Below, piece by piece: positions 16,811 through 26,170 of a stretch of DNA of 64,000 nucleotides (within the stretch, counting starts at the first letter, position 1; each line of letters starts with the position of its first letter). The stretch covers positions 124,001 to 188,000 of the forward strand of contig NZ_QTPO01000008.1 of assembly GCF_003853645.1 (NCBI RefSeq). Reading direction: 5' to 3'. The notes under the pieces are model-generated. The model saw only the letters and a program-made list of their open reading frames with translations. It was not told the DNA's origin and searched no databases. Origin of the DNA: Burkholderia sp. Bp9143 (GTDB taxonomy: Bacteria > Pseudomonadota > Gammaproteobacteria > Burkholderiales > Burkholderiaceae). A program made the position numbers and the translations under genes.

Positions 16811-19215
16811 GCGCGCCTCTTCTGCGGGGACGGCGTGGCGAGCGGCGCGAACAGCACCGAAAATACGATGCCCATCGAAAGGGTCGTGCCGAAGCTGCGC
16901 AACGCGGGCATCGCGCTCGCGCCGAGCATGCCGAACGACAGCAACGTCGTGGCCGCCGACAGCAGCACGCCGGTCCACACCGCGCCGAGCCCGGCCATGT
17001 CCCGCATGCACCCCTCGCGGAGGAACACCGAGTAGTTGGCGCCCACGCCGAGCACCAGCATCAGCGCGAGCCAGTTGAACAGCGTGAGCGGCACCCGTGC
17101 ATAGCCGAATGCGGCAAGCGTCAGCGCGATGGCGAACACGACCGGCAACGTCGTCGCGATGCCGCCGCGCATGCCGTATCGCCACATCAGCAGCGCGGTG
17201 ACCACGACCAGCGCGCCGGCCAGCCACAGGCCGCTGTCGACCCGATAGGCGCCGAACAGGTTCGACACGCTGGCGGCCTTGTCAACCCACGATACGCCCG
17301 GCAGCGTGCGCGCGAGCGCCGCGAATGTCGCGGCGTTCGTCGCATCGACCCGTTCGGGAATCGCCAGCGCCGCCGCGACGGGACCGGCACGGCCGTCGAT
17401 TCGCCCGAGCCACAGATGCCGGAACGGCGCCGACCAGGGTGCCGCGAGCCAGGTGTCGACGGACAGCGTCGCCTCGGCCTGACGGGAAAACGCCTGAATC
17501 CACGCATCGGCGACTTCGTCGCGGAAGCCCGCGCGCCCGAGGGTCTCGCGCAGTGCGGCGGCATCGGCAAACACGTGCTTGCCGAGCACGGCCCGGTTGC
17601 GGGCCTGCTGCTGCGCCGAAGGCACGAACGTCGCGATCGACTGGACGCGACCGGCCTGCTTCCGATCGAGCGCTGCGACCAGCGCCTCCGACCGCTCGAG
17701 CACCTGTTCCGACGACGCGCCCTCGACGACGAAGAACTGCGCGGTGTTCGCCAGCCCGACCGCCGCGCGGATATTGCTTTCCTGCCGAGCGAGACCCGCA
17801 TCGCGCTGGATCAGCAGATGAACGTCGTCGTCGCTCTTCAGGACGGCCCAGCCCGGGATTGCCACGAGCGCAACCAGCACGGCGGCGGCCACGGCGCGCC
17901 GGCCTGCCAGCAGCGACTGCCATCCGCTCAGCAGACGGGCGGCGCCCGCGAATACGCGGGACGGCGCGCGCCGCGGCGCCTGCGTCAGCATCAGCGGCAA
18001 AAAGCCGGTCACCGCCGCGAATGCACAGAGGATCCCGACGATCGCGAAGCACGCGATCTGCTTGAGCGCCGGGAACGGCACCCACATCAGGATCGCGTAT
18101 CCCAGCAGGCTGGTCGCCAGCGCCACCACGAGCGCCGGCCGGACCGCCGCCGCGCCGCGCCGTGCATCCCACTGCCGCCCCGCCGCCAGGCAGGCGACGA
18201 AATACTGGATCGAATAGTCGACGGCCTCGCCGATCAGGCTGACGCCGAACACCAGCGTCAGCAGGTGCAGTTGGCCGAATACGAACAGCGTCGCCGCCAG
18301 CGCGCAGACGATACCGAACGCCGTCGACGCGAACGCGAGTGCCAGCAGGCGCGGCGAGCGGAATACGCTCATCAGCAGGAGCGCGATGCCGGCCAGCGAC
18401 ACCGCGCCGATCACGTGCACGTCGCGCTCCGCACTCGCGCGCGCCGCTTCCGCATAAAACACCGCGCCGGCCCGATCGACGCGCACGCCGCGGAAATCGG
18501 CCGCGAGCACGCGCTCCGCATCGGCCGTCGCGACACGCACCGCGTGCTGGACCGTCGATTCATAGGCCGAGCCCGGCAGCGACGTCATCACGAGCACGCC
18601 CGTCGCGCCGTCGCGATGCGATACCAGCATGCCGTCCTCGAGCGACAGATTCGATGCCGCGAGCGGCAACGCGCCGAGCCAGTGCTGCAGCCAGCCGAAC
18701 GGATCGTCTGCCACCGCGGTCTGCAGGCCGTCGACCGGCGGCGCATAGAGCCGCCGGACCAGCCGTTCGCCGAGCGTGGCGTCGCCCTGCTCGAGCGATC
18801 CTCGATCCGCATCCGTCAGCAGACCGAAGCGCGCCGGCATGTAGGTGGCCGCGATCTGCGACAGGTCGAACGGCGGCACCTCGACCGTCACCGAACGAAA
18901 TGCGCCGCTTGCATCGAGCCGTGCGCCGAATTGCTTCGCGGCGGCCTTGGCGCGCGCGGCGTCGCGATCGGTCACCAGGTAGACGGTGCGGTTGCCGAGC
19001 GCATCGCCGAGCATGTCGACGGCGCGTTCGGCAACCGGATTCGCCTCGGTGGCCGGCAGCAATGCGAGCAGGTTCGTCTGCAGCGGCGCGGGCCCGCTGA
19101 AGCGCCACAGGATGTATGCGACCGCCGCGAGCGCGACGAACAGCCAGGCGGCGCACAGCACGCGCCGCCGAGCGCGCTCGCCCGCTGCGTCGATCTCGCC
19201 GCGCGCCGTATTCAT
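16807..19215 (-). CDS. MMPL/RND-family exporter of the aryl-polyene cluster
   Basis: The 802-residue inner-membrane protein starts at ATG 19215, sharing one base with the upstream stop (TGATG). It has the MMPL layout: one N-terminal TM segment, a large periplasmic loop (about 45-260), a TM bundle with FGVSLIGEAVDYSIQYF, a second periplasmic loop and a second TM bundle with LVLGVGANYSVFL. Such transporters, next to a LolA-like protein in aryl-polyene and related lipid clusters, are thought to pull the product from the inner membrane for delivery to the outer membrane. Coupling to the LolA-like gene upstream supports this. Confidence 0.9.
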   Translation of the reverse strand: MNTARGEIDAAGERARRRVLCAAWLFVALAAVAYILWRFSGPAPLQTNLLALLPATEANPVAERAVDMLGDALGNRTVYLVTDRDAARAKAAAKQFGARLDASGAFRSVTVEVPPFDLSQIAATYMPARFGLLTDADRGSLEQGDATLGERLVRRLYAPPVDGLQTAVADDPFGWLQHWLGALPLAASNLSLEDGMLVSHRDGATGVLVMTSLPGSAYESTVQHAVRVATADAERVLAADFRGVRVDRAGAVFYAEAARASAERDVHVIGAVSLAGIALLLMSVFRSPRLLALAFASTAFGIVCALAATLFVFGQLHLLTLVFGVSLIGEAVDYSIQYFVACLAAGRQWDARRGAAAVRPALVVALATSLLGYAILMWVPFPALKQIACFAIVGILCAFAAVTGFLPLMLTQAPRRAPSRVFAGAARLLSGWQSLLAGRRAVAAAVLVALVAIPGWAVLKSDDDVHLLIQRDAGLARQESNIRAAVGLANTAQFFVVEGASSEQVLERSEALVAALDRKQAGRVQSIATFVPSAQQQARNRAVLGKHVFADAAALRETLGRAGFRDEVADAWIQAFSRQAEATLSVDTWLAAPWSAPFRHLWLGRIDGRAGPVAAALAIPERVDATNAATFAALARTLPGVSWVDKAASVSNLFGAYRVDSGLWLAGALVVVTALLMWRYGMRGGIATTLPVVFAIALTLAAFGYARVPLTLFNWLALMLVLGVGANYSVFLREGCMRDMAGLGAVWTGVLLSAATTLLSFGMLGASAMPALRSFGTTLSMGIVFSVLFAPLATPSPQKRRA

Positions 19216-19883
19216 CACCGTGCCTCCAGCCATTCGCGCTCGGCCGGCGCCGGAGCATCGACCGGCGTCGGCCGGGCAAACTCGAGCACGGTCGCATTGC
19301 CGTTCGCGAACGTCATGTCGAGCCGGCCGAGATACGCGCCGCCGCTCATTTCGAGCATGCGGACCGCCTGCGCGAGCTGCGGCTGGTTCGGTCGCAACGC
19401 CATCCGCCATCGCTCCGGCGTGCCGCTCGCATCGACGTCGAATTGTGCGTACAGCGCCGACAGGTCGCCGCCGAGCATGTCACGCATCATGCGCGACACT
19501 TGCGCGACGCCGCGGCCGGCGCCGCCGGGCGCGACGAGACGTCCGTCCGCGCCGACCTCGCGCACGCCGCCGTCGGTAATCACATAAGTGGCCTTGTAGG
19601 GCGTATCGATGCGCCAGATGACGCCCGACCTGCGATCGAACAACATCGATCCGGTGCTGACGAGCGGCTGCTTCATCGCCGACAGCGTCTGGGTCTGCCG
19701 AAAATCCGCGCGAATCGCCCCGACCCGCGCGAGCCGCGCCGCGATGTCGGACACCAGCGCGGCATTCGCCGGCCGCGACGTCGCGCCCGTCGCCGGAGCG
19801 GCCATCGCCGCGCCGTCGGCGAGCGTCACGCATGCGGCCAGCAGCATCGTCGCAAGCCGTCTGTAGCGCAGCTTCAGGCCCAT
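19215..19883 (-). CDS. LolA-like periplasmic lipid carrier
   Basis: The 222-residue protein has a signal peptide (LATMLLAACVTLADGAAMA) and the outer-membrane lipoprotein carrier-like fold signature: IRADFRQTQTLSAMKQPLVSTG, then LFDRRSGVIWRIDTP and YKATYVIT. LolA homologues in aryl-polyene loci probably shuttle the polyene lipid across the periplasm after the MMPL exporter. It overlaps the thioesterase gene by 10 bases at its start and the exporter by one base at its end, so all three should be co-translated. Confidence 0.85.
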   Translation of the reverse strand: MGLKLRYRRLATMLLAACVTLADGAAMAAPATGATSRPANAALVSDIAARLARVGAIRADFRQTQTLSAMKQPLVSTGSMLFDRRSGVIWRIDTPYKATYVITDGGVREVGADGRLVAPGGAGRGVAQVSRMMRDMLGGDLSALYAQFDVDASGTPERWRMALRPNQPQLAQAVRMLEMSGGAYLGRLDMTFANGNATVLEFARPTPVDAPAPAEREWLEAR

Positions 19884-20302
19884 TGCGCTTGCACCCTTTC
19901 GATCAGGGCCGGCGGCGACACGAACTGCAGTTCGTGGGTCGTCGCATCGACCGCCAGTTGCACCGTATACCCCTTCGTCAAACGCTCGCCGGAAGCCGCG
20001 TCGACGATGTCATAACCGATCTTCAGCCGGTTCTCGAATTCGAGCAGCGTCGCGCGCACGTCGAGCTGCTGGCTGTAACGGGCCGGACGAACGTACTTCA
20101 GATGCGCTTCCACCACCGGCCACACATAGCCTGACGCCAGCATCGCCGGATAGTCGTAGTCGATCATGCGCAGCAGCGCGGCGCGGCTGCTTTCGAAGTA
20201 CTTCAGGTAATGACCGTGCCAGCAGACGTTCATGGCATCGACATCGTGGAAGAGAACCTCGACGCGTGCCGTCGCGGTCAACGGCGAACGAAACGCGTTC
20301 AT
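19874..20302 (-). CDS. hotdog acyl-CoA/ACP thioesterase (4-hydroxybenzoyl-CoA thioesterase family)
   Basis: The 142-residue protein starts at ATG 20302, overlapping the ammonia-lyase stop by ATGA. It carries the family motif HDVDAMNVCWHGHYLKYFE, with the catalytic Asp at about residue 21. In aryl-polyene loci such thioesterases may release the finished chain or edit mis-primed carrier proteins. No signal peptide is present, so it acts in the cytoplasm. Confidence 0.87.
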   Translation of the reverse strand: MNAFRSPLTATARVEVLFHDVDAMNVCWHGHYLKYFESSRAALLRMIDYDYPAMLASGYVWPVVEAHLKYVRPARYSQQLDVRATLLEFENRLKIGYDIVDAASGERLTKGYTVQLAVDATTHELQFVSPPALIERVQAQWA

Positions 20303-21894
20303 GCCGCCTCCCCGCGCCGGAATCCGTCGAGCGATCCACCGATCGGCTCGCATGCGGCGAGGCGCGCGGTCAGCGCGCGCAACTCGGCTTCGAGCGGCCG
20401 ATCCTCGACCACCAGCGGCGAGTGACGGCCGACGTCGTCGATGAACGCGCGCAGCGCGGGCGAAAGCTGCGTTCGCGGATCGTCGCGCAGTCGCAGCCGG
20501 GTGGCCTGCACGGTCGCGAGCACGTGCGCCGCGGCAACCTGTTCGGTCAGCGCCAGCACGCGCAGGCAATCGCGCGCGGCAATCGTTCCCATGCTGACCT
20601 TGTCCTGGTTGTGCGACTCCGTCGAGCGCGAGAACACGCTCGCCGGCATCGTGTGCTTCAGCGCCTCCGCCGTCCACGCGGAAGACGAGATCTGCACGGC
20701 CTTGAACCCGTGGTTGATCGCCATGCGCTCCGGGGCGGCGCCCGTCAGGTTGCGCGGCAGTCCGTTGCTGAACTTGTCGTCGACCAGCAGCGCGAGCTGG
20801 CGGTCCATCAGGTCCGCGAGGTTGGCCACCGCGGTCTTCAGCGCATCCATCGCGAACGCGATATGACCACCGTAGAAATTGCCGCCGTGCAGAACGCACC
20901 CTTCGTCCGGGTCGATCAGCGGATTGTCGTTCGCACTGTTCAGCTCGTTCTCGATATCGCGGCGCATCCACGACAACGCGTCACGCGCCACGCCGATCAC
21001 GTGCGGCGCGCACCGCACCGAATAGCGATCCTGCAGGCGACGTCCGGGCAATTCGTCCCGACCGTCCAGGTCGGCGCGTATCCACGCCGCGGCTTCCGCC
21101 TGCCCCGCATGCGGTTTCGCGTCGAACAGCCGCGCATCGAAGTGCCCCGCCCGCCCGTCCAGGGCAACGGTCGTCAACGCCGTCAGGCGGGCCGCCATCC
21201 GCGTCAGGTGCTCGGCGCGCGCAAACGCGAGACAGGCCAGCCCCGTCATGACCGCCGTGCCGTTCATCAGCGCCAGCCCCTCTTTCGGCGCGAGCGTCAG
21301 CGGTGCGCGATCGATCGCGCACCATGCATCCCGAGCGTCCCGCTCGCCGCCGCCGAACACGACGGTGCGTTCGCCGACCAGAGCCGCGGCGACATAGGAC
21401 AGCGGCGTCAGGTCGCCGCTCGCTCCGACCGAGCCTTCCGACGGAATGCGCGGCAGAATGCGGTGATTGACCAGGTCGGCGAGCCGTTCCAGCAACGCGA
21501 ACCGCACGCCCGAGTAGCCGAAGGCGAGCGAGTTGAGCCGTGCGACGATGATGGACAACGTTTGCGTCGCGTCGAACCACTCGCCCATGCCGCACCCGTG
21601 ATATCGGGTCAGCTGCAGCGGCAGCGCTTCGACGAGCGACGGCGGCACCTCGACCACGCACGCATCGCCGTATCCGGTCGTGACGCCGTAAAGTGTGCCG
21701 CCATTCGCGAGATAGTCGCGCAGCCAGGTTGCGCCGCGCTCGATCCGCGCGCGCCATTCGGGCCCCGCGTTCAGTGCGACCGGCGCACCGTCGCGGGCGA
21801 TCGCGACGACGTCCTCGATCGTCAGATGCCGGCCGCCAACCACGACGGCCGGCCGGTTCGCGTCCGCAGCGGCGGTTGCCGCGACGTCGTTCAT
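20299..21894 (-). CDS. aromatic amino-acid ammonia-lyase (HAL/PAL/TAL family)
   Basis: The 531-residue protein starts at ATG 21894, one base after the previous stop. It has the autocatalytic MIO triad Ala-Ser-Gly at 158-160 (GSVGASGDLTPL), the catalytic Tyr69 in GTLYGVTTGYG, and the conserved block NFYGGHIAFAMDALKTAVAN. Family members eliminate ammonia from His, Phe or Tyr. The residues aligned with the substrate-selectivity pair (Ser-His in HutH, Phe-Leu in PAL, His-Leu in TAL) read Tyr98-His99, so specificity is unclear. Because it lies inside the aryl-polyene operon beside an acyl ligase, it most likely provides a (hydroxy)cinnamate-type starter rather than degrading histidine. Confidence 0.9.
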   Translation of the reverse strand: MNDVAATAAADANRPAVVVGGRHLTIEDVVAIARDGAPVALNAGPEWRARIERGATWLRDYLANGGTLYGVTTGYGDACVVEVPPSLVEALPLQLTRYHGCGMGEWFDATQTLSIIVARLNSLAFGYSGVRFALLERLADLVNHRILPRIPSEGSVGASGDLTPLSYVAAALVGERTVVFGGGERDARDAWCAIDRAPLTLAPKEGLALMNGTAVMTGLACLAFARAEHLTRMAARLTALTTVALDGRAGHFDARLFDAKPHAGQAEAAAWIRADLDGRDELPGRRLQDRYSVRCAPHVIGVARDALSWMRRDIENELNSANDNPLIDPDEGCVLHGGNFYGGHIAFAMDALKTAVANLADLMDRQLALLVDDKFSNGLPRNLTGAAPERMAINHGFKAVQISSSAWTAEALKHTMPASVFSRSTESHNQDKVSMGTIAARDCLRVLALTEQVAAAHVLATVQATRLRLRDDPRTQLSPALRAFIDDVGRHSPLVVEDRPLEAELRALTARLAACEPIGGSLDGFRRGEAA

Positions 21895-21895
21895 G

Positions 21896-23602
21896 TCATG
21901 CTCCGCCACGCGGACCTCCATCGGGCCGCGCCCAGAAATCGAAGAAGTTGAACCATTGGTAGGGCGCCTTGCGGCAATAGTGTTCGAGCCGCGCGGCATA
22001 GCGCTGCGCCCACGCCGCGACGTGTCCGGCGCGCTCGCGGCGCGGCAGCTCGATGCGGTCGGCGAACGGCTCGAAATAGAGCCGGTAGCCGTGCGCCTCC
22101 TTCAGGCAGAAGAACAGGTAGACCGGGCAGCCCAGCGCGTGGGCGAGGATGTACGGGCCCTGCGCGAACGGGGCCGATGCGTCGAGAAAACGGGCATCGA
22201 CCGTCTTGCCGGAATCGTGCGGCGGCACGCGGTCGCCGACGATCACGAGCAACTCGCCCGCATCGATGCGCGACTGCATCATCATCGCCGTATCCGGTCC
22301 GAAGTCCGACACCTCGACGAGCTGCTTGCCGAACTCCCGGTTCGCGCCGGCAAGCACGCCCGTAAAGCGCTTCGCATGCTCGGTGTAGACGATCGCCGTG
22401 ACCTTCGTGTGCGCATCGCGCAGCGCAAGCGCTCGCGTCATCTCCAGGTTGCCCAGATGCGCGCCGATCACGAGCGCGCCGCGTCCGCTCGCCGCGAGCG
22501 CATCGAACGCCGACGAGTCGTCGAAACGCACGTCGAGCTCGCCGAGACGGCCGGACCAGGCGACGAACTTGTCGAATCCCGCCTGCGCAAAGGCAAGCAT
22601 GTGCCGGTACGCACTGCGCCACCCCGGCTTCGGCACGGCCGCCGCGTCCGCGGCGTGCAGGCGCGCGATATACGCATGCGACGCGGTGCGCGCCGTGCGG
22701 TTCGTCAGCACGAAATAGCCGACGATCGGATGCAGCCAGAACGACGTGAAGCCCTTGCCGAACCAGCGGCAGCTGAGCGCCAGCAACGCCATGCCGACAC
22801 GACTGCCGCGTTCCGGCATGCGCCACCATGCGTGCGTGCGCTCCGTCCGCGGCGTGCCGCGCCACCCGACCAGCCGGCGGGTCAGCAGCATCGGCGCGCG
22901 CGCGAGCATCCCCGCGACGAGCCGCGTATGGCTCAGGCTGATGCGCACGTTGTCGCGCCAGACGTCGAAATGCGACACGCCGTCGGCCGGGTAGACGACG
23001 CGCGTCGGGATCGTCCTGAACGCCAGGCCGCGCCAGTGAAGACGGACCAGGATTTCGCTGTCGAAAGCCATCCGCGTCGGCATCGACACCGCGTCGATCA
23101 GTTCGCAGACGGCATCGACCGGATAAAGACGAAACCCGCACATCGCATCGGGAATGTCGAGCGACAGCGTTTCGATCCAGACCCATGCGTGCGTGAGGTA
23201 GCGGCCATACAGGCGTGCCTTCGGCACGCTGTCGTCGAAGCGCGGCCGGCCGAGAATCACGGCGTCCGGCTCGGCCTGCGCGGCCGCCACGAACTTCGGC
23301 ACGTCGGCGGCGTCGTGCTGGCCATCGGCATCGATCTGGATCGCGTGCCGATAACCGCGGGCGCGGGCGGCGCGCAATCCTTCCATGACTGCCGCGCCCT
23401 TTCCACCATTGACGGGTAGCCGCAGCAGCGTCACGACGGTGGCGTACCGCGCTGCCAGCGCGGCCAGCACCTGTTGCGTCGGCGCATCGCTGCCGTCGTC
23501 GACCACCAGGATCGGCAGGCCATGCACGACCAGTCGCGCCAGCGTGTCGCCGATCGCGTCGCGATGGTTGTAGATCGGGATGACGATGCAGGTGCCGTTC
23601 AT
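21896..23602 (-). CDS. glycosyltransferase 2 - LpxL-type acyltransferase fusion
   Basis: The 568-residue protein starts at ATG 23602 (ATGA overlap). Residues 1-about 240 form a GT-A family 2 glycosyltransferase with IVIPIYNHRDAIGDTL, VVDDGSD and the DXD-type QIDADGQHD. Residues about 300-560 form an LpxL/HtrB-type lysophospholipid acyltransferase with the HxxxxE signature in GAHLGNLE, then VGDRVPPHDSGKT. Fused or paired enzymes of this kind occur in aryl-polyene clusters, where they are proposed to link the polyene acid to a sugar or glycerolipid carrier at the inner membrane. Confidence 0.9.
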   Translation of the reverse strand: MNGTCIVIPIYNHRDAIGDTLARLVVHGLPILVVDDGSDAPTQQVLAALAARYATVVTLLRLPVNGGKGAAVMEGLRAARARGYRHAIQIDADGQHDAADVPKFVAAAQAEPDAVILGRPRFDDSVPKARLYGRYLTHAWVWIETLSLDIPDAMCGFRLYPVDAVCELIDAVSMPTRMAFDSEILVRLHWRGLAFRTIPTRVVYPADGVSHFDVWRDNVRISLSHTRLVAGMLARAPMLLTRRLVGWRGTPRTERTHAWWRMPERGSRVGMALLALSCRWFGKGFTSFWLHPIVGYFVLTNRTARTASHAYIARLHAADAAAVPKPGWRSAYRHMLAFAQAGFDKFVAWSGRLGELDVRFDDSSAFDALAASGRGALVIGAHLGNLEMTRALALRDAHTKVTAIVYTEHAKRFTGVLAGANREFGKQLVEVSDFGPDTAMMMQSRIDAGELLVIVGDRVPPHDSGKTVDARFLDASAPFAQGPYILAHALGCPVYLFFCLKEAHGYRLYFEPFADRIELPRRERAGHVAAWAQRYAARLEHYCRKAPYQWFNFFDFWARPDGGPRGGA

Positions 23603-25287
23603 CTCGCCGCCACGCCGTAGACCAGCACGCCCGACGTGCATTCCCGCCCGCCGCGGCTGAATGCGAAACGCGCGCATCCGCGTACGGGATCATGCGCGAT
23701 ACGCAGCGCCAGCACCGCGCCTGGCGGCACCGGCGCCTTGAATTTCAGGTGTTCGATGGAGCGGACTTCGCGCACGGCCGGCATCTCGCGGCCGGCAAGG
23801 CGCGCGGCCCAGTCGATTTGCACGACCCCGGGCAGGATCGGCAGCCCCGGAAAATGCCCGTCGAAATGCGCAAGCGCGGGCGGCACGCGCAGTTCGTAAT
23901 GCAGCGCGTCGTCGCTGCGCCACGACGCGAGCAGCTCGAAGCCCTCCGGCGTGGCCGTGAATGCGGCCGCCAGCACGGCGGCCGGCAATTTGCCGCGTGC
24001 ATCGAACGGCATCGCGTGCAGGAATCGCCAGTGGCGCGGTAATGCGGCCGCATCGACATAGGCGCCGAGCGCGTGCCGCAAGGTCGTGGCAACGGCAACC
24101 CGCCCCTGCGCGGCCAGCGCGTCGCGCCCCGCCTCGGTCAATACCGCGACGACGCCCACGTGCGCGCGCGTCGTGCCGTCGACCACCACGGCCGCCGCCT
24201 GCTCGACGTATGCGTGCGCGAGTATGCGTGACTCGAGTTCCGGCAGCGAAACGCGCTTGCCGTCGAGCTTGACGACGCGATCGCGCCGCCCCGCGAGTGC
24301 GAAGCGGCCGTGCGCATCGAACCGCGCGGTGTCGTCGGTGCGGTGCCAGCGATCGTGACCGAGATGACCGGAACGAACGCACAGCACGCCGTCGTCGTCG
24401 CAGCGCACGTCGACGCCGGTCAGCGGCTGCCATGCTGGCGAGACGTCCTGGCGCCGCCACGCGATGCCGCCGGTTTCGGTGCTGCCGAAGATCTCGAGCG
24501 GCGCCGCGCCGAACGCATTCGAATAAGCCGCCGCCGCCTCGGCCGGCAGTGGGCCGCCCGACGAGAAGAACGCGCACGGTACGGGCGCCTGCATCGGAAA
24601 GCCGGACAAGGCCGGCCAGCGCATCAATTGCGACGGCGTCGAGACCACGACGCCGCCGCCGCATTCGGCCAGCCGCTGCTGCAGTTGCAGCGGCTCGAGC
24701 ACCAGCGTCCGGTCGAACGCGCGCCCCGCCGCCAGCGGCCACAGGATCCTGAACAGCAGTCCGTAGATATGGTGATGCGGCACGCTCGACAGCGTCACGG
24801 CCGCACCGACCCGGCCGGCCCATTCGCGCTGCAGCGTGCGCACCTCGGCATCGAACTGCGCGAGCGACTTCCGCACCGGCTTCGCGGTGCCGCTGCTGCC
24901 CGACGTGTAAAGCGTCACCGCGGCGGCAGCGTCGATCGGGCGGGCGGACGCCGGTTCGCCTTCCGTGTCGCGCACGCACGCAGCCAGTGCCGGCGCATCC
25001 AGCACCAGATCGTATGCATGGGCGAGATCGCCGAGATAGCCGGGCGCGTTGCTGGCCGGAATCACGACTTCCGCGTCCACCGCCGCCACCGCGAAGAACG
25101 CGCACGCGAAATCGTAGGGATCGTCGGTGCAGATCGCGACGCGTCGCGCGCCGCGCTCCGTTACCGTCCGCGCGATGGCGTCCGCGCGAGCACGCAGATC
25201 GCCCAGCGTCAGTACCTGGGCGCCATCGCGACAGACCGCCGTTGCGCCATCCGCCTCGGCGGACAGCATCTCGTGCAGCGCGATCAT
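23599..25287 (-). CDS. acyl-AMP ligase fused to FabA/FabZ-like dehydratase domain (ApeH-ApeI type)
   Basis: The 562-residue protein starts at ATG 25287 (ATGA overlap). The N-terminal part (about 1-440) is an ANL adenylating enzyme, with P-loop LYTSGSSGTAKPV, the A5-like FGSTETGGIAWR and the C-terminal Lys motif DARGKLP. The last about 110 residues are a hotdog dehydratase with ALAHFDGHFPGLPILPGV, the FabA/Z active-site pattern. In E. coli the ligase (ApeH) and dehydratase (ApeI) are separate genes, so here priming of the ACP with the aryl acid and chain dehydration are joined. The ligase probably activates the product of the neighbouring ammonia-lyase. Confidence 0.9.
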   Translation of the reverse strand: MIALHEMLSAEADGATAVCRDGAQVLTLGDLRARADAIARTVTERGARRVAICTDDPYDFACAFFAVAAVDAEVVIPASNAPGYLGDLAHAYDLVLDAPALAACVRDTEGEPASARPIDAAAAVTLYTSGSSGTAKPVRKSLAQFDAEVRTLQREWAGRVGAAVTLSSVPHHHIYGLLFRILWPLAAGRAFDRTLVLEPLQLQQRLAECGGGVVVSTPSQLMRWPALSGFPMQAPVPCAFFSSGGPLPAEAAAAYSNAFGAAPLEIFGSTETGGIAWRRQDVSPAWQPLTGVDVRCDDDGVLCVRSGHLGHDRWHRTDDTARFDAHGRFALAGRRDRVVKLDGKRVSLPELESRILAHAYVEQAAAVVVDGTTRAHVGVVAVLTEAGRDALAAQGRVAVATTLRHALGAYVDAAALPRHWRFLHAMPFDARGKLPAAVLAAAFTATPEGFELLASWRSDDALHYELRVPPALAHFDGHFPGLPILPGVVQIDWAARLAGREMPAVREVRSIEHLKFKAPVPPGAVLALRIAHDPVRGCARFAFSRGGRECTSGVLVYGVAAR

Positions 25288-25925
25288 GCAACACCTGCCC
25301 GTTTTCGCCGGCCGGCGACGACGAAACGGCGCCACAGCCACTCGCCCGCGAGCAACGCACCGATCAGCACGTACGCGACCAGCCCGTTGTAAAGCGCCCA
25401 CGACGCACGGCTCCAGTACAGCGCCGTATAGACCGAAAAGCCGCCATTGACGAGGAAGAATGCGCACCACACCTGGGTGACGCGCCTCGTGTACCGGACA
25501 ATTTCCGAGGTCGGCTCGGGATGGGTCAATCGTGCGAATTTCTCGATCATCGTCGGGCCGCCCCGCAGCGTCGCGCCGAACGCAACCAGCAAGCCGGCAC
25601 TCACGCATGCGGGATAGAGATGAAGAAGCCGTTCGCTATCGGTCACGGCAATCGCGACGGACAAGGCGGTCAACGCACCGGCCACGCACCAGTCGAGCGT
25701 CGTGAGCCGGTTGAGCGCGTTCGCCAGCGTGCCCTTGCCGATCGTGCGCTGCAGCCACAGCAACGCGACCAGCAGGCAACCGACGTAGCGCGGCGACAGG
25801 CTTTGCCACGCGAACAGGATGACGAGCGGATAGGCCAGGCGCAGCGCCACCCTGGCCGCGACGCCTGTCCAGCGCGGCAAGCCGGTGCCGGTGATCGCCC
25901 GCATGCCCGTCGCCGCCATCGTCAC
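25284..25925 (-). CDS. COG4648-type membrane protein of aryl-polyene loci
   Basis: The 213-residue frame starts at GTG 25925, which overlaps the ACP stop (GTGA); ATG 25919 is the alternative. It has about five to six hydrophobic segments (LAYPLVILFAWQ, YVGCLLVALLWLQ, CVAGALTALSVAIAV, ACVSAGLLVAFGATL, LVAYVLIGALLAG) and conserved charged loops. It is a standard, unassigned component of aryl-polyene clusters and may assist transfer or membrane anchoring of the product. No catalytic motif is recognisable. Confidence 0.8.
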   Translation of the reverse strand: MTMAATGMRAITGTGLPRWTGVAARVALRLAYPLVILFAWQSLSPRYVGCLLVALLWLQRTIGKGTLANALNRLTTLDWCVAGALTALSVAIAVTDSERLLHLYPACVSAGLLVAFGATLRGGPTMIEKFARLTHPEPTSEIVRYTRRVTQVWCAFFLVNGGFSVYTALYWSRASWALYNGLVAYVLIGALLAGEWLWRRFVVAGRRKRAGVA

Positions 25926-26170
25926 GCGCGCGCGAGCAACGCGTGAACCGCCGCAATGACGTCGCCGACGGTTCGCACGGACTTGAACTCTTCGGGCTTG
26001 ATGCGCCTGCCGGTCATTTCCTGGAGCTTGATGGCCAGATCGACCGCGTCGATGCTGTCGAGGTCGAGTTCCTCGAACAGGTGCGTGTCGGGCGTCACGC
26101 GTTCCGGCTCGATCGCGAAATTCTCATGAAAGATGGCGCGGATGCGCTCCAGGATTTCTGCGTCGGTCAC
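25922..26170 (-). CDS. acyl carrier protein (second)
   Basis: The 82-residue ACP is translated from GTG 26170 overlapping the previous ACP stop (GTGA). The phosphopantetheine site is Ser39 in ELDLDSIDAVDL. It is acidic and helical, as expected. Aryl-polyene systems use two ACPs with different tasks, one for priming and elongation and one perhaps for release. It lies between the other ACP and the COG4648-type gene. Confidence 0.93.
   Translation of the reverse strand: MTDAEILERIRAIFHENFAIEPERVTPDTHLFEELDLDSIDAVDLAIKLQEMTGRRIKPEEFKSVRTVGDVIAAVHALLARA

Noticed and set aside
20299..21894. Ammonia-lyase as catabolic HutH
   Set aside because: No hutU, hutI or hutG genes nearby; it is coupled to aryl-polyene genes and its selectivity pair is not Ser-His.
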